Shown here one piece after another: positions 28,266-37,323 of a stretch of 64,000 bases of DNA; positions within the stretch are counted from its first letter, which is position 1, and every line of letters starts with the position of its first letter. The notes below the pieces were generated by a model. That model saw nothing but the letters and a program-made list of their open reading frames with translations. It made no database searches and was not told the DNA's origin. Position numbers and translations under genes: made by a program. Source of the DNA: Bacillota bacterium (GTDB lineage Bacteria > Bacillota > Clostridia > Acetivibrionales > DSM-1351); the NCBI GenBank assembly GCA_023390335.1, contig JAEWCZ010000017.1, positions 1 through 64,000 of the forward strand. Reading direction: 5' to 3'.

Positions 28266-28979
28266 ATGAGAATACTTGCTGTGGACACTTCAACCAATGT
28301 TGCGTCAGCTGCAATATTAGAAGATGATGTAATAATAGGTGAATATAACTGCAACAGGGGAAAAACACATTCACAAAGACTTATGCCTATGGTTCAGCAC
28401 CTTATGGAAACAGCGGGACTGACCGTAAGTGATATTGATGCCTTTTCTGCATCTATAGGGCCCGGCTCCTTTACAGGACTGCGAATAGGAGTTACAACAG
28501 TAAAAGCAATGGCATTTGCAGCAGAAAAGCCTGTAATAAGCGTACACACCCTTGATGCACTGGCACATAATATACCATTTGCAAAAAATCTTATTTGTCC
28601 CATGATAGATGCACGTAACAATCAGGTGTTTACCGCCATATATAGATTTATAGGGGGTAAACTTGAAAGGCTCACCGACTACATGGGAATACCTGTTACA
28701 GAATTGGCCGAAATATTAAGAAGTATGGAAGGGGAAGTAGTCTTTCTGGGAGATGCCTGCAATATGCATAGGGACTACTTCGTAAGTGAACTGGGTAATA
28801 GAGTAAAGATTGCACCTCCCGGCTTATCGCTGGCAAAAGCATCATCAGTAGCCATTTTGGCCGGTAACGCCTATAGGGAAGGAAAACTGGAAAGCTGCTA
28901 TGATATGGTACCTTTTTATTTGAGAAAATCCCAGGCCGAACGAGAAAGAGAGAATCAAAAGGGAAAAGCAGATGATTAA
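28266..28979 (+). CDS. tsaB: tRNA threonylcarbamoyladenosine biosynthesis protein TsaB
   Basis: A 237-residue ASKHA-fold protein. It begins with the phosphate-type motif ILAVDTSTNVASAAI and contains GPGSFTGLRIGVTTVKAMA, the TsaB hallmark. TsaB is the non-catalytic partner that dimerizes with TsaD. ATG 28266 lies five bases after GTGGAGG, whereas GTG 28254 is itself part of that binding site. Its last eight bases overlap rimI. Confidence 0.95.
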   Translation: MRILAVDTSTNVASAAILEDDVIIGEYNCNRGKTHSQRLMPMVQHLMETAGLTVSDIDAFSASIGPGSFTGLRIGVTTVKAMAFAAEKPVISVHTLDALAHNIPFAKNLICPMIDARNNQVFTAIYRFIGGKLERLTDYMGIPVTELAEILRSMEGEVVFLGDACNMHRDYFVSELGNRVKIAPPGLSLAKASSVAILAGNAYREGKLESCYDMVPFYLRKSQAERERENQKGKADD

Positions 28980-29424
28980 CAAATTTGAAATAAAGCAAAT
29001 GACAACTGACCATATAGATGGTGTAATGGTTGTGGAAAATCTCAGCTTTAAAATACCTTGGTCACGACAGGCATTTGTAGATGAGATAACAACTAATAAT
29101 ATGGCTATGTATTTTGTAGCATTGTGTAATGGGCAGGTTATCGGATACGGCGGTATGTGGAAAATATTTGATGAGGGACACATAACCAATATTGCTGTAC
29201 ACCCTGAATTCCGCCGCTGTGGTGCCGCCTCGGTTATAATAGAAAAAATACTTGAGGTATCCGGTGAAAAAGGGGTAAAAAGCCTTACTCTTGAGGTTAG
29301 GAAAAGTAATATAGCAGCCCAAAACCTGTATCAAAAATACGGGTTTAAACCGGAGGGTATCCGGAAAGGTTATTATTCAGATACCGGTGAAGATGCACTG
29401 ATAATGTGGAAACACGGTATCTAG
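28972..29424 (+). CDS. rimI: Ribosomal protein S18-alanine N-acetyltransferase RimI
   Basis: A 150-residue GNAT acetyltransferase. Acetyl-CoA motif A is seen in ITNIAVHPEFRRCGAASVIIEKI, followed by LEVRKSNIAAQNLYQKYGF, which is characteristic of RimI; a C-terminal MWKHGI follows. It would acetylate the N-terminal alanine of S18. The start overlaps the end of tsaB, giving translational coupling. The tsaE-tsaB-rimI order is a common bacterial arrangement and supports the name. Confidence 0.93.
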   Translation: MINKFEIKQMTTDHIDGVMVVENLSFKIPWSRQAFVDEITTNNMAMYFVALCNGQVIGYGGMWKIFDEGHITNIAVHPEFRRCGAASVIIEKILEVSGEKGVKSLTLEVRKSNIAAQNLYQKYGFKPEGIRKGYYSDTGEDALIMWKHGI

Positions 29425-29470
29425 AAATATCAGCTTCAACACATAAAAAAATGCAAAGCGGAGGTTAAAC

Positions 29471-31876
29471 ATGTCAAAGCTAAAAGAGCTTTCATACCAG
29501 GATCTTGACAACAGGTGTAAACTTGAATCATTGCCATTTAAGAATACATCGCAGTTAGAAACATATGAAGGCATAATAGGTCAGGAAAGAGCTTCCAAAG
29601 CAATGAAATTTGGTCTCAAAATGAAAATGAGAGGCTACAATATATATATGTCAGGGCCTACGGGAACAGGTAAAACGAGTTTTGCCAGACAAATATTGAG
29701 TGAAACTGCCGCAAATCAAAAGATACCTGATGATTGGTGCTATATATACAACTTCAGCCAACCCAATCAACCTTTAGCCATAAATCTTCCCGCAGGAACC
29801 GGAAAACAGTTTCAGCAAGACATGGACGAATTTACAAAAATAATTAAACAGCAAATTGTCAATGCGTTTGACAATGACCAGTATGAAAAAGAAAAATCAG
29901 AAATAATGGATGAGTACGAGGACAAAAAAGACCAACTCCTTGATAAACTCAGCAAAGATGCTGAAGAGCATGGTTTCAAAGTTAATACAGGTAGTTCTGG
30001 AATATACTTTCTGCCTATCATTGAAGGAAGAACCATTAGCGAAGAAGAATTCAGCAGTCTTGACGAACAAACTAAAGACGAAATAAACCAAAAAACAAAT
30101 ATACTTCAACAGGAAACCCTTGATATAATAAGGAAGTTAAAAAACAACGACAAGGAAACAGAAAAGAAAGTATCAGAATGGGAAAATAAAATAGCTTTAC
30201 TTGCACTAGGTGTACATATAAACGATTTAAAGGAAAAATACAAGAAATTTGAAGTAATACTAAAGTACCTGGAAGAGGTACAGCAGGACATTCTTGATAA
30301 TCTGGACGACTTCAAGGAAGAAGAAGTATCTGAGGAACAACAGCAGTTGGTTATCCCATGGATGCAGAAACCGGAAACGGCAATTACCAAATATAAGGTA
30401 AATGTACTGGTTGACAATAGCAGTCTAAAGGGAGCCCCTGTTATTTTGGATTCCAATCCTACATACTCCAACCTTATAGGGAAAATAGAATATGAAAATG
30501 AATTTGGCTCGGTATCAACGGATTATACAAAAATTAAGCCCGGGTTATTTCATGTTGCAAACGGCGGATATCTGATATTGCAAGCAAAAGATGTTCTTAG
30601 CAACCCTCAGGCCTATGAGGCAATAAATAGGGTATTAAAAACTAAAAAGATAATAATTGAGAATATGAAAGATCAAACCGGTGTAGTTTCGGTTGCGGCA
30701 ATCAAGCCCCAGCCCATACCCGTAGATTTGAAGGTAATATTGGTTGGAAGTACTTCCATATATGAATTACTCTATGAATACGAGGAAGATTTCAAAAAGT
30801 TATTTAAAGTCAAAGTAGATTTTGATGAAGAAATGGAAAGAAACGATGAAAACATATTAAAGCTGGCCCAATTCATAAGCGGCTTCTGCAAGAAAGAAAA
30901 TACACTACATTTTGATAAATCAGGTGTTGCAAAGGTGGTTGAATATACCTCATGGCTGGTAGAGGATAAAAACAAGCTGTCTACAAGATTCAATGAAATA
31001 GTTGAAATACTATGCGAAGCATGTATGTGGGCAGAGGATGAGGGCGCAAAGCTTGTAAAAGCAAAGCATGTTCAGCAGGCTATTTCTGAAAAAGCCTACA
31101 GATGTGACCGATTGGATAAAAAGCTATTGGAAATGCTCAATGAGGGAACAATAATGGTAGACACCGAAGGTAGCGAAATCGGTCAGATTAATGGACTTAC
31201 GGTTATGGATATGGGAGACTACTCCTTTGGAAAGCCTTCCAGAATAACAGCATCCACCTACATTGGAGAAAGCGGAATAGTCAACGTTGAAAGAGAAGTT
31301 GATTTAAGCGGAACATCCCACAGTAAGGGTGTTCTCATATTAAGCGGATATATAGGTCAAAAATATGCGCAGGAGTTTCCTCTTTCGCTTACTGCAAGCC
31401 TATGCTTTGAACAAATGTACGGAGGCGTAGATGGAGACAGTGCATCTAGTGCTGAATTGTACGCTATTTTATCCAGCTTGGCGGAAGTGCCTATAAAGCA
31501 GTCGATAGCAGTAACAGGGTCTGTTAACCAAAAAGGTGAAATACAGCCTGTAGGCGGCGTAGGCTATAAAATAGAAGGATTTTTTGAACTTTGCAAACTG
31601 AGAGGCTTGACGGGAGAGCATGGAGTTATTATACCTTGCCAAAATGTAAAAAACCTTGTATTAAAGGATGAAGTAATTGAAGCCGTAAAGAAAAAATTAT
31701 TTCATATATATCCTGTTGAAACTATTAATCAGGGTATTGAAATATTGACAGGTAAAAAAGCAGGTGAAAAAGGGAAAAATGGAGAATACAAGAGCGATAC
31801 CATAAATTATCTGGTAAATGAAAAGTTGAGAAGATTTGCCGCAACTGTTTCATCGGGAGGAAAGAGAAAAAAATAA
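29471..31876 (+). CDS. Lon-related ATP-dependent protease (AAA_32/Lon_C type)
   Basis: An 801-residue protein combining an N-terminal AAA+ part (GPTGTGKTS, Lys68), a long Glu/Lys-rich coiled-coil-like insertion at about 120-290, and a C-terminal S16 peptidase domain. The catalytic dyad reads as Ser657 (DGDSAS) and Lys700 (GYKIEGF), 43 residues apart as in Lon. There is no Lon N-domain and no membrane helix, so this is the soluble Lon-like family, distinct from the LonB encoded at 40759. ATG 29471 follows GGAGG. It stands alone between rimI and a sigma operon. Its substrate is unknown. Confidence 0.9.
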   Translation: MSKLKELSYQDLDNRCKLESLPFKNTSQLETYEGIIGQERASKAMKFGLKMKMRGYNIYMSGPTGTGKTSFARQILSETAANQKIPDDWCYIYNFSQPNQPLAINLPAGTGKQFQQDMDEFTKIIKQQIVNAFDNDQYEKEKSEIMDEYEDKKDQLLDKLSKDAEEHGFKVNTGSSGIYFLPIIEGRTISEEEFSSLDEQTKDEINQKTNILQQETLDIIRKLKNNDKETEKKVSEWENKIALLALGVHINDLKEKYKKFEVILKYLEEVQQDILDNLDDFKEEEVSEEQQQLVIPWMQKPETAITKYKVNVLVDNSSLKGAPVILDSNPTYSNLIGKIEYENEFGSVSTDYTKIKPGLFHVANGGYLILQAKDVLSNPQAYEAINRVLKTKKIIIENMKDQTGVVSVAAIKPQPIPVDLKVILVGSTSIYELLYEYEEDFKKLFKVKVDFDEEMERNDENILKLAQFISGFCKKENTLHFDKSGVAKVVEYTSWLVEDKNKLSTRFNEIVEILCEACMWAEDEGAKLVKAKHVQQAISEKAYRCDRLDKKLLEMLNEGTIMVDTEGSEIGQINGLTVMDMGDYSFGKPSRITASTYIGESGIVNVEREVDLSGTSHSKGVLILSGYIGQKYAQEFPLSLTASLCFEQMYGGVDGDSASSAELYAILSSLAEVPIKQSIAVTGSVNQKGEIQPVGGVGYKIEGFFELCKLRGLTGEHGVIIPCQNVKNLVLKDEVIEAVKKKLFHIYPVETINQGIEILTGKKAGEKGKNGEYKSDTINYLVNEKLRRFAATVSSGGKRKK

Positions 31877-31992
31877 AGAAAAAAATATAATTCAGACATA
31901 TTTTAATTCCTCTCGTAACTATTGTATACAGTCTTTGGGGAAAGATAAATTAAACCTGTAAGATGATATTCGATAAGGGGGTGAATCAACTC

Positions 31993-32547
31993 TTGGCACT
32001 TACGGATGCAGAGCTGGTGTCTCAGTGCGTGAATGGTGATAGTAGTGCGTTTGAGGAAATAGTTACCAGGTATAAGAAGCTGGTCTACAGCGTTGTATAT
32101 AAAATGATATCGGATAAGGAAGAGGTACATGACGTATGTCAGGAGGTTTTTATTAGACTTTACCGGTCTCTTGATAAATACAATCCGGAGTTTAAAATGT
32201 CTACATGGATTGTAAAAATCACCTCCAATTTGTGTCTGGATACTCTTAGAAAGAAAAAACAGGACACTGTTACGCTGGATGATGCAATCGGAGTTTCAAG
32301 TGAAGTTGATACACCTGAAGAAGCAGTAATAAAGCAACAGAGAACACAATTGATAAAAAAAGCTATAGATGAACTGCCGGAAAAGTATAAAATATTAATA
32401 GTACTTTTTCATAACCGGGGAATGTCATATGAAGAAATGACAAAGATATTAAATGAACCCATGTCAATTATCAAGAACCGGCTTTACAGAGCAAGGTTGA
32501 TGTTGAAGGAAAAACTTGAGAGTGCAAGAAAGGAGGAGGTATTATGA
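31993..32547 (+). CDS. ECF-type RNA polymerase sigma factor
   Basis: A 184-residue sigma-70 family protein with only region 2 (YKKLVYSVVYKMISDKEEVHDVCQEVFIRL begins about residue 27) and region 4 (LPEKYKILIVLFHNRGMSYEEM, then the IIKNRLYRAR helix), as in ECF factors. The likely start is TTG 31993, eight bases after AAGGGGGTGA, a nearly perfect anti-SD match; GTG 31981 lies within that site. The stop overlaps the anti-sigma start (ATGA). The three-gene operon of sigma, membrane anti-sigma and exported beta-strand membrane protein suggests an envelope-stress regulon; the signal is unknown. Confidence 0.92.
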   Translation: MALTDAELVSQCVNGDSSAFEEIVTRYKKLVYSVVYKMISDKEEVHDVCQEVFIRLYRSLDKYNPEFKMSTWIVKITSNLCLDTLRKKKQDTVTLDDAIGVSSEVDTPEEAVIKQQRTQLIKKAIDELPEKYKILIVLFHNRGMSYEEMTKILNEPMSIIKNRLYRARLMLKEKLESARKEEVL

Positions 32548-33110
32548 ACTGTAACGAAGCCCAAAACCACATGATGAGATATTTTGACAGGGATTTAAAT
32601 GATATTGAACAGATAGAGCTAAAACAACACTTGGAAAATTGTGAGAATTGCTCTGAAGAATTCTCTAATATGAAGCAGATATTTACCGAAATTGAACAGG
32701 ATACAGAGTCTCTGGAACCTCCTGAAGACTTTGAACTTCAAGTTATGAATAGGATTGAAAAAGAAGCTTATATGTACCAAAAGAAAAAAGAAGACAATGT
32801 ATTTATGTACAATATACTCTTAATGGCTGTTTCAATGATATTTGTAATTGTTTTCGGAAGTATACTGTGGGAAGTGTTAAACAAACCTATCGGTTTAATG
32901 CAACAGACTCACCTGACATTGGATGTTGTCAAAGACTTTTTGTCGGCAGCTTTAAGTATGATTAAGGGATTAGCCATTGCTGTTGTGGGTGTTACGGCTT
33001 CCATTTACAAAACGTATTATTATGCATATTTGATACTGGGTATTTTGCTTCTCGTAACACAAGGACTTTTTATCCGAATGGTAAAAGAGGGTAATGGAGG
33101 AGCACAATGA
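32544..33110 (+). CDS. Membrane-bound zinc-finger (ZAS) anti-sigma factor
   Basis: A 188-residue protein with an N-terminal putative zinc-finger anti-sigma domain. The HLENCENC sequence gives the HxxxCxxC signature, with an earlier Cys and His near the start (NCNEAQNHM). A linker and two hydrophobic segments follow, at about residues 88-112 and 155-177, so the sigma-binding domain is cytoplasmic. It overlaps the sigma gene by four bases and the next gene by four bases (ATGA at both joints), so stoichiometric translation is expected. It should hold the adjacent sigma factor until an envelope signal arrives. Confidence 0.9.
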   Translation: MNCNEAQNHMMRYFDRDLNDIEQIELKQHLENCENCSEEFSNMKQIFTEIEQDTESLEPPEDFELQVMNRIEKEAYMYQKKKEDNVFMYNILLMAVSMIFVIVFGSILWEVLNKPIGLMQQTHLTLDVVKDFLSAALSMIKGLAIAVVGVTASIYKTYYYAYLILGILLLVTQGLFIRMVKEGNGGAQ

Positions 33111-34006
33111 ACAGAAAGATCAAGGCAATTTTAGTATCACTGTTGCTCTTTATATTTATACCTTGTATTGCATCGGCAGCACAATTTGACTTTTCGAATA
33201 AGTTAGTATTTTTTGAGGATAAGTTGATAACTCAGCATAGTATGGGGAATGTTACAATTGTTATTGGTGATGCGGATATCGAGACCAATATAAACGGAAG
33301 TGTAATAGTTATCTTCGGAAAAGCTGCTATAAACGGCATGGTAGGTGGAGATATTGTTTCGGTTTTTGGTGATGTTAATATAAAGGATAATTCTTTGGTA
33401 CAAGGAAATGTTGTCTCGGTGGGCAAATTAAAAAAGGATAACGATGTAGTTATCAACGGTACTAAAGTTAATATAGACGTTGATATCATATCAATGTTCA
33501 AATCAAACGGTATAATTATAAATGGGTTGATTATACTGGCATTAATGACACTTGCAGCAGGCCTTATACTAATAAGTATATTTTCAGGAAGATACCGGGT
33601 TATGTCCTACAAGATGAGTAAGGGGATTTCCAGACGTATGATAATGGGCGGTCTGGTAGTTGTAGGATTTACAATTATTGTAATATTCCTTCTATTCATG
33701 ATAGTTGCTCCTATATTTTATGTATTATTCCTTATGTTCGCTGATATAGTTGCCAGTATTTTTGTCGGTACGTTAATTTTTAAAGGAAATTATGACCGAA
33801 CAACAATATATCTTCAGTTTTTAGTAGGCCATATACTTATAAGTATTCTTAAAATAGTTCCTCTAATAGTCATACCAAGCGGCTCCTACACGGCTATGTT
33901 GATATATGGGATTTGTTTTATAATACTGCAATACTCAATGGCATTTTTCGGAGTAGGTACCATTATTGATACCGGTTACGGAAAACAAACCATCCATACT
34001 AAATAG
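33107..34006 (+). CDS. Exported beta-strand plus multi-helix membrane protein of the sigma operon
   Basis: A 299-residue protein I cannot name precisely. It has a signal peptide (hydrophobic stretch ending in IASAA at about residue 24), then about 110 residues of short alternating polar/hydrophobic repeats (VTIVIGDADIETNING, VIVIFGKAAINGMVGGDIVSVFGDVNI). These repeats resemble bactofilin-like or polymer-forming right-handed beta structures. At least four membrane helices follow from about residue 138. The start overlaps the anti-sigma stop, so the protein probably senses or repairs the envelope together with this sigma pair. That is inference from operon context. Confidence 0.7.
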   Translation: MNRKIKAILVSLLLFIFIPCIASAAQFDFSNKLVFFEDKLITQHSMGNVTIVIGDADIETNINGSVIVIFGKAAINGMVGGDIVSVFGDVNIKDNSLVQGNVVSVGKLKKDNDVVINGTKVNIDVDIISMFKSNGIIINGLIILALMTLAAGLILISIFSGRYRVMSYKMSKGISRRMIMGGLVVVGFTIIVIFLLFMIVAPIFYVLFLMFADIVASIFVGTLIFKGNYDRTTIYLQFLVGHILISILKIVPLIVIPSGSYTAMLIYGICFIILQYSMAFFGVGTIIDTGYGKQTIHTK

Positions 34007-34018
34007 AATAGTATTAAT

Positions 34019-34048
34019 TTGATTTGTTATATTGTTTTTTGGTATAAT
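34019..34048 (+). promoter_or_regulatory. Promoter for the HPr-like gene
   Basis: TTGATT, an 18-base spacer and an extended -10 (TGG-TATAAT) lie 45 bases ahead of the HPr-like start codon. Confidence 0.6.
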
Positions 34049-34092
34049 AGATCATATATTGGCTAGTTTATAAAAAATGGGGGAGCGTAAGG

Positions 34093-34350
34093 ATGATATC
34101 TACTAAAGTTACAATAAACTGCCCTGCAGGATTGGATTCCAAAGCTGCGGCATTGCTTGTTCAGAGAGTATCCAAGTACAGTTCCAGCATATGGCTGGAA
34201 AAGGGTGAGAGAAGAGCAAATGCAAAAAGCCTCTTAGGTTTGCTTTCATTAGGAGTTGAAAGGAATGCGGCTATTACAATAATAACTGACGGAGAAGACG
34301 AAAAAAAAGCAGCAGATGAAATATCAGAATATTTTACTGTTGGATTTTAG
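34093..34350 (+). CDS. HPr-like protein lacking the catalytic histidine (Crh-like paralogue)
   Basis: An 85-residue protein of HPr length and fold pattern. The region PAGLDSKAAALLVQ aligns with the HPr active site, but position 15, which must be His for phosphotransfer from enzyme I, is Asp, and Arg17 is Lys. The regulatory serine region is intact: Ser46 lies in NAKSLLGLLSLGV. By analogy with Crh of Bacillus (Gln15, Ser46) it cannot act in sugar transport but could be phosphorylated by HPr kinase. It is monocistronic, with its own promoter and a terminator. The functional statement is inference. Confidence 0.85.
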   Translation: MISTKVTINCPAGLDSKAAALLVQRVSKYSSSIWLEKGERRANAKSLLGLLSLGVERNAAITIITDGEDEKKAADEISEYFTVGF

Positions 34351-34392
34351 AGGCAAACATAGATTTTAAAATTTTTTTGATATTGATTTACG

Positions 34393-34425
34393 GCTGTGGC
34401 TGATATATTCAGGTCACAGCTTTTT
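34393..34425 (+). terminator. Terminator after the HPr-like gene
   Basis: The outer stem GCTGTG/CACAGC and an inner TGA/TCA stem with small internal irregularities are followed by TTTTT. Confidence 0.75.
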
Positions 34426-34432
34426 GTCCTAT

Positions 34433-34476
34433 ATGCCGCTTCTGCTTCCGCTTAAAAAGCGTGATACAGGCGGCAT
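34433..34476. other. Nested inverted repeat upstream of uvrC
   Basis: ATGCCGC pairs with GCGGCAT, CTG with CAG, and an inner GCTT with AAGC. There is no T-tract, so it is not an obvious terminator. It lies 44 bases ahead of the uvrC start and could shape the uvrC leader RNA. Confidence 0.4.
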
Positions 34477-34520
34477 TGTGTTTGTTAAAAGCAAAACAAA
34501 CTTATGAAGAGGTGAGATAA

Positions 34521-36362
34521 GTGTTTGATATTCAGGAAGAACTGAAAAAATTACCCGATAAATCAGGTGTATATATAATGAAGGACGCCAACGGAGTGGT
34601 TATATATGTAGGTAAAGCTGTTGTACTCAAAAACCGGGTAAGACAGTACTTCCAGCAGTCTGCAAACCACCCCCCAAAGGTTCAGGCAATGGTCTCCAAA
34701 ATAAGTGAATTTGAGTATATAGTGGTGGACTCAGAAGTAGAAGCACTTATGCTTGAATGTAATCTTATAAAAAAATATAAACCAAAATATAATATACTTC
34801 TTAAAGACGATAAACATTATCCATATATAAAGGTAACTTTAAATGAGGAATACCCCAGAATCTTAAAAACAAGAAGAGTTGAAAAAGACGGTGCCAGATA
34901 TTTTGGACCTTATTCCAGCGGGTTTGCTGTAAATGATACCATAGATACTATAAAAAAACTGTTTCCTCTAAAAACCTGTAATAAAAATTTGCCCAGAGAT
35001 ATAGGCAAAACCCGGCCTTGCCTCAATTATCACATGAAGCAGTGTCTAGCTCCCTGTCAAGGTGGAGTAAACAGGGACGATTACAGGGAAATGATGAAGA
35101 AAATATGCAGATTTTTAGGCGGACAGTATGACGAAATAATAAATGATCTGCGGATACAAATGGAAGGTGCGGCAGAACAGCTTGACTTTGAGAAGGCTGC
35201 CCAACTTCGGAATAAAATATCAAGTATAAAGCAGCTGTCGGAATCACAGAAGGTATTGTCCACAGATCTAGAAGACAGGGATATAATAGGTTATTATGCA
35301 GATTCCACAGACTTATGTATCCAAGCGTTTTTTGTAAGAAATGGTAGAGTTATAGGTAGAGAGCATTTTATATTTGAAGGTGAGGCAAACGAGGACAGAG
35401 GTTATTCTCTATCCACGTTTGTAAAGCAGTTTTACACTACAGTTCAGTATGTTCCTTCGGAAATAGTGCTCCAGAGTGAAATAGACGACAGCGAAACTAT
35501 ATCAAAATGGCTTACTGAAAAGAGAGGCTTTAAAGTAACTTTAAGGGTACCCCAACGAGGAGACTTGGTAAAGCTTGTCCATATGGTCTCTGAAAATGCC
35601 GAAATTACATTAAAGCTTCACAGAGAGCGGCAAAGCAGGGAAGGAACCGTTTCGACAGAAGGAATGGCCCAATTGGTGAAACTGCTGAGTTTGGAAGAAG
35701 CTCCTGCAAGGATAGAATCATATGATATATCCAATACAGGTTCTACCGAAATAGTAGCCTCTATGGTAGTATTTGAAAACGGAAGGCCTGCACGGCAGGA
35801 GTACAGAAAATTTAAAATGAAGTCAATAGAGCAGCAAAACGATTATGGAAGTATGCAGGAGACATTATTTAGAAGATTGAACCGTGCAAAGCGTGAAAAG
35901 GAAGAGGGTACTGAAAGCGCTAAGTTTTCAAAATTACCGGATTTAATACTTGTGGATGGAGGCTTAAACCATGTGAATGCAGCCAAACAGGTTGTTGAAG
36001 AACTTGGCTATAATTTTAAAATAGCAGGTATGGCAAAAGACGACAGACACCGTACAAAGTCACTGGTCTACTTGGGAAATGAGTATGATTTAACGGCGAA
36101 TATGCCTTTATTAAGACTGATTACGGAAATACAGGATGAGACACACAGAGTTGCCGTAGAATATAATAGAAAACTCAGAGAGAAGCGTTATGTAAAATCT
36201 GAGCTTGATGAAATAGAGGGTATAGGGCAAACCCGAAAAAAAGCACTTATCAAGCATTTTAGATCAGTAGCTGCAATTAAAAAGGCGGATATTTCACAAC
36301 TGCAGGAAGTAGATGGTATAAACGAGAAAGTTGCAAAAAAGATTTATGAATATTTCAATTAA
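34521..36362 (+). CDS. uvrC: UvrABC system protein C, excinuclease subunit
   Basis: A 613-residue protein of normal UvrC length. The N-terminal GIY-YIG nuclease (SGVYIMKDANGVVIYVGKA) makes the 3' incision. A Cys-rich linker (CLNYHMKQCLAPC) comes next, then the UVR domain near residues 205-240. The RNase H-like 5' nuclease region includes ESYDISNTGSTEIVASMV and LILVDGGLNHVNAA, and the tandem helix-hairpin-helix (IEGIGQTRKKALIKHF) is at the C-terminus. The start is GTG 34521 after AGAGGTGAG. It works with UvrA and UvrB, not in this window. The metallophosphoesterase gene follows after 25 nt and is probably co-transcribed. Confidence 0.97.
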   Translation: MFDIQEELKKLPDKSGVYIMKDANGVVIYVGKAVVLKNRVRQYFQQSANHPPKVQAMVSKISEFEYIVVDSEVEALMLECNLIKKYKPKYNILLKDDKHYPYIKVTLNEEYPRILKTRRVEKDGARYFGPYSSGFAVNDTIDTIKKLFPLKTCNKNLPRDIGKTRPCLNYHMKQCLAPCQGGVNRDDYREMMKKICRFLGGQYDEIINDLRIQMEGAAEQLDFEKAAQLRNKISSIKQLSESQKVLSTDLEDRDIIGYYADSTDLCIQAFFVRNGRVIGREHFIFEGEANEDRGYSLSTFVKQFYTTVQYVPSEIVLQSEIDDSETISKWLTEKRGFKVTLRVPQRGDLVKLVHMVSENAEITLKLHRERQSREGTVSTEGMAQLVKLLSLEEAPARIESYDISNTGSTEIVASMVVFENGRPARQEYRKFKMKSIEQQNDYGSMQETLFRRLNRAKREKEEGTESAKFSKLPDLILVDGGLNHVNAAKQVVEELGYNFKIAGMAKDDRHRTKSLVYLGNEYDLTANMPLLRLITEIQDETHRVAVEYNRKLREKRYVKSELDEIEGIGQTRKKALIKHFRSVAAIKKADISQLQEVDGINEKVAKKIYEYFN

Positions 36363-36387
36363 TTAAAAAGGAAAGAGTAAAGTTTAT

Positions 36388-37089
36388 ATGTCAATTTTTA
36401 CGATAGCGGATCTTCATCTTGCATTGGGAATAGATAAGCCAATGGACGTTTTCGGGGGCAGATGGTCTAACTATATGGAAAAGCTTAAAGAAAACTGGAT
36501 AAGCAATGTTACTGAAAAGGACACGGTTATTATTCCCGGCGATGTTTCCTGGGCCACATATATAGACAGTGCCTATGAGGATTTCAAATTTATTGAAAAC
36601 TTGCCGGGGAAAAAAATAATCTCCAAGGGAAATCATGATTACTGGTGGACAACTTCGTCAAAGCTTAATAAGTACTTAATGGAAAACAATCTGAGTACCA
36701 TATCTTTTATGCATAACAATGCTTTTGAATTGGAAGGTATTGCGGTGTGTGGTACAAGGGGCTGGAAAGGACCTGGAGAAGACGATTTTAAGAAAGATGA
36801 TGAGAAAATATACAAAAGGGAAATAGAACGCCTGGAGCTATCCGTAAAGGCTGCGTTAAAACTGGAACTACCTCGTATGCTGGTTTTTATGCATTACCCG
36901 CCCGTTACTGTAAAAAGCCCTTTGACAGGATTTATAGATATAATGAAGAAATACGAAATAAAAGAGTGTTATTACGGTCATTTACATGGAGAAGGTATAA
37001 AAGGGGCAATCGAAGGAGAGTATGAAGGTATCGATTTAAAACTTGTATCAGCAGACCATTTGAACTTCAAACCTTTTAAAATCGTGTAG
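36388..37089 (+). CDS. Metallophosphoesterase of the calcineurin-like superfamily
   Basis: A 233-residue predicted phosphohydrolase. The metal-site motifs are complete and in order: DLHL near residue 8, GDVSW near 51, KGNHDYWW near 77, MHYPP near 170 and GHLHG near 197. The substrate is not evident; the family includes phosphodiesterases acting on nucleotides or nucleic acids. A weak GGAAAG site precedes ATG 36388. Its position directly after uvrC suggests shared transcription but not necessarily shared function. Confidence 0.88.
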   Translation: MSIFTIADLHLALGIDKPMDVFGGRWSNYMEKLKENWISNVTEKDTVIIPGDVSWATYIDSAYEDFKFIENLPGKKIISKGNHDYWWTTSSKLNKYLMENNLSTISFMHNNAFELEGIAVCGTRGWKGPGEDDFKKDDEKIYKREIERLELSVKAALKLELPRMLVFMHYPPVTVKSPLTGFIDIMKKYEIKECYYGHLHGEGIKGAIEGEYEGIDLKLVSADHLNFKPFKIV

Positions 37090-37132
37090 GTTTTCCCAAA
37101 CCCAAAAGCTTTGAAAAGGTTGATATAAGCGG

Positions 37133-37196
37133 AAGTGTAAAATTTAACATATAATTCAGGTTACACTTGGAATTGTAATATCGTTTGTGGTATAAT
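37133..37196 (+). promoter_or_regulatory. tig promoter with adjoining inverted repeat
   Basis: TTGGAA at 37167, an 18-base spacer and an extended -10 (TGG-TATAAT at 37191) form a good SigA promoter. A perfect 8-bp inverted repeat, AAGTGTAA (37133-37140) and TTACACTT (37161-37168), ends on the -35 and could be an operator. The leader to the tig start is about 120 nt. Confidence 0.6.
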
Positions 37197-37323
37197 TGAG
37201 TGGTTAATTTTTTGAGTGTTAGGGAATTACAGGTAACATAGTTGTGGGGCAATTAATGCAGCCAATGAAATGACGGATAAAATTAATAAAAATAAAACTA
37301 AATACCGGGAGGAAGTTTGTTAA

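Noticed and set aside
31890..31950. Possible ECF-type autoregulatory promoter before the sigma gene (GTAAC-containing segment)
   Set aside because: No convincing -35/-10 pair with correct spacing could be assigned by eye.
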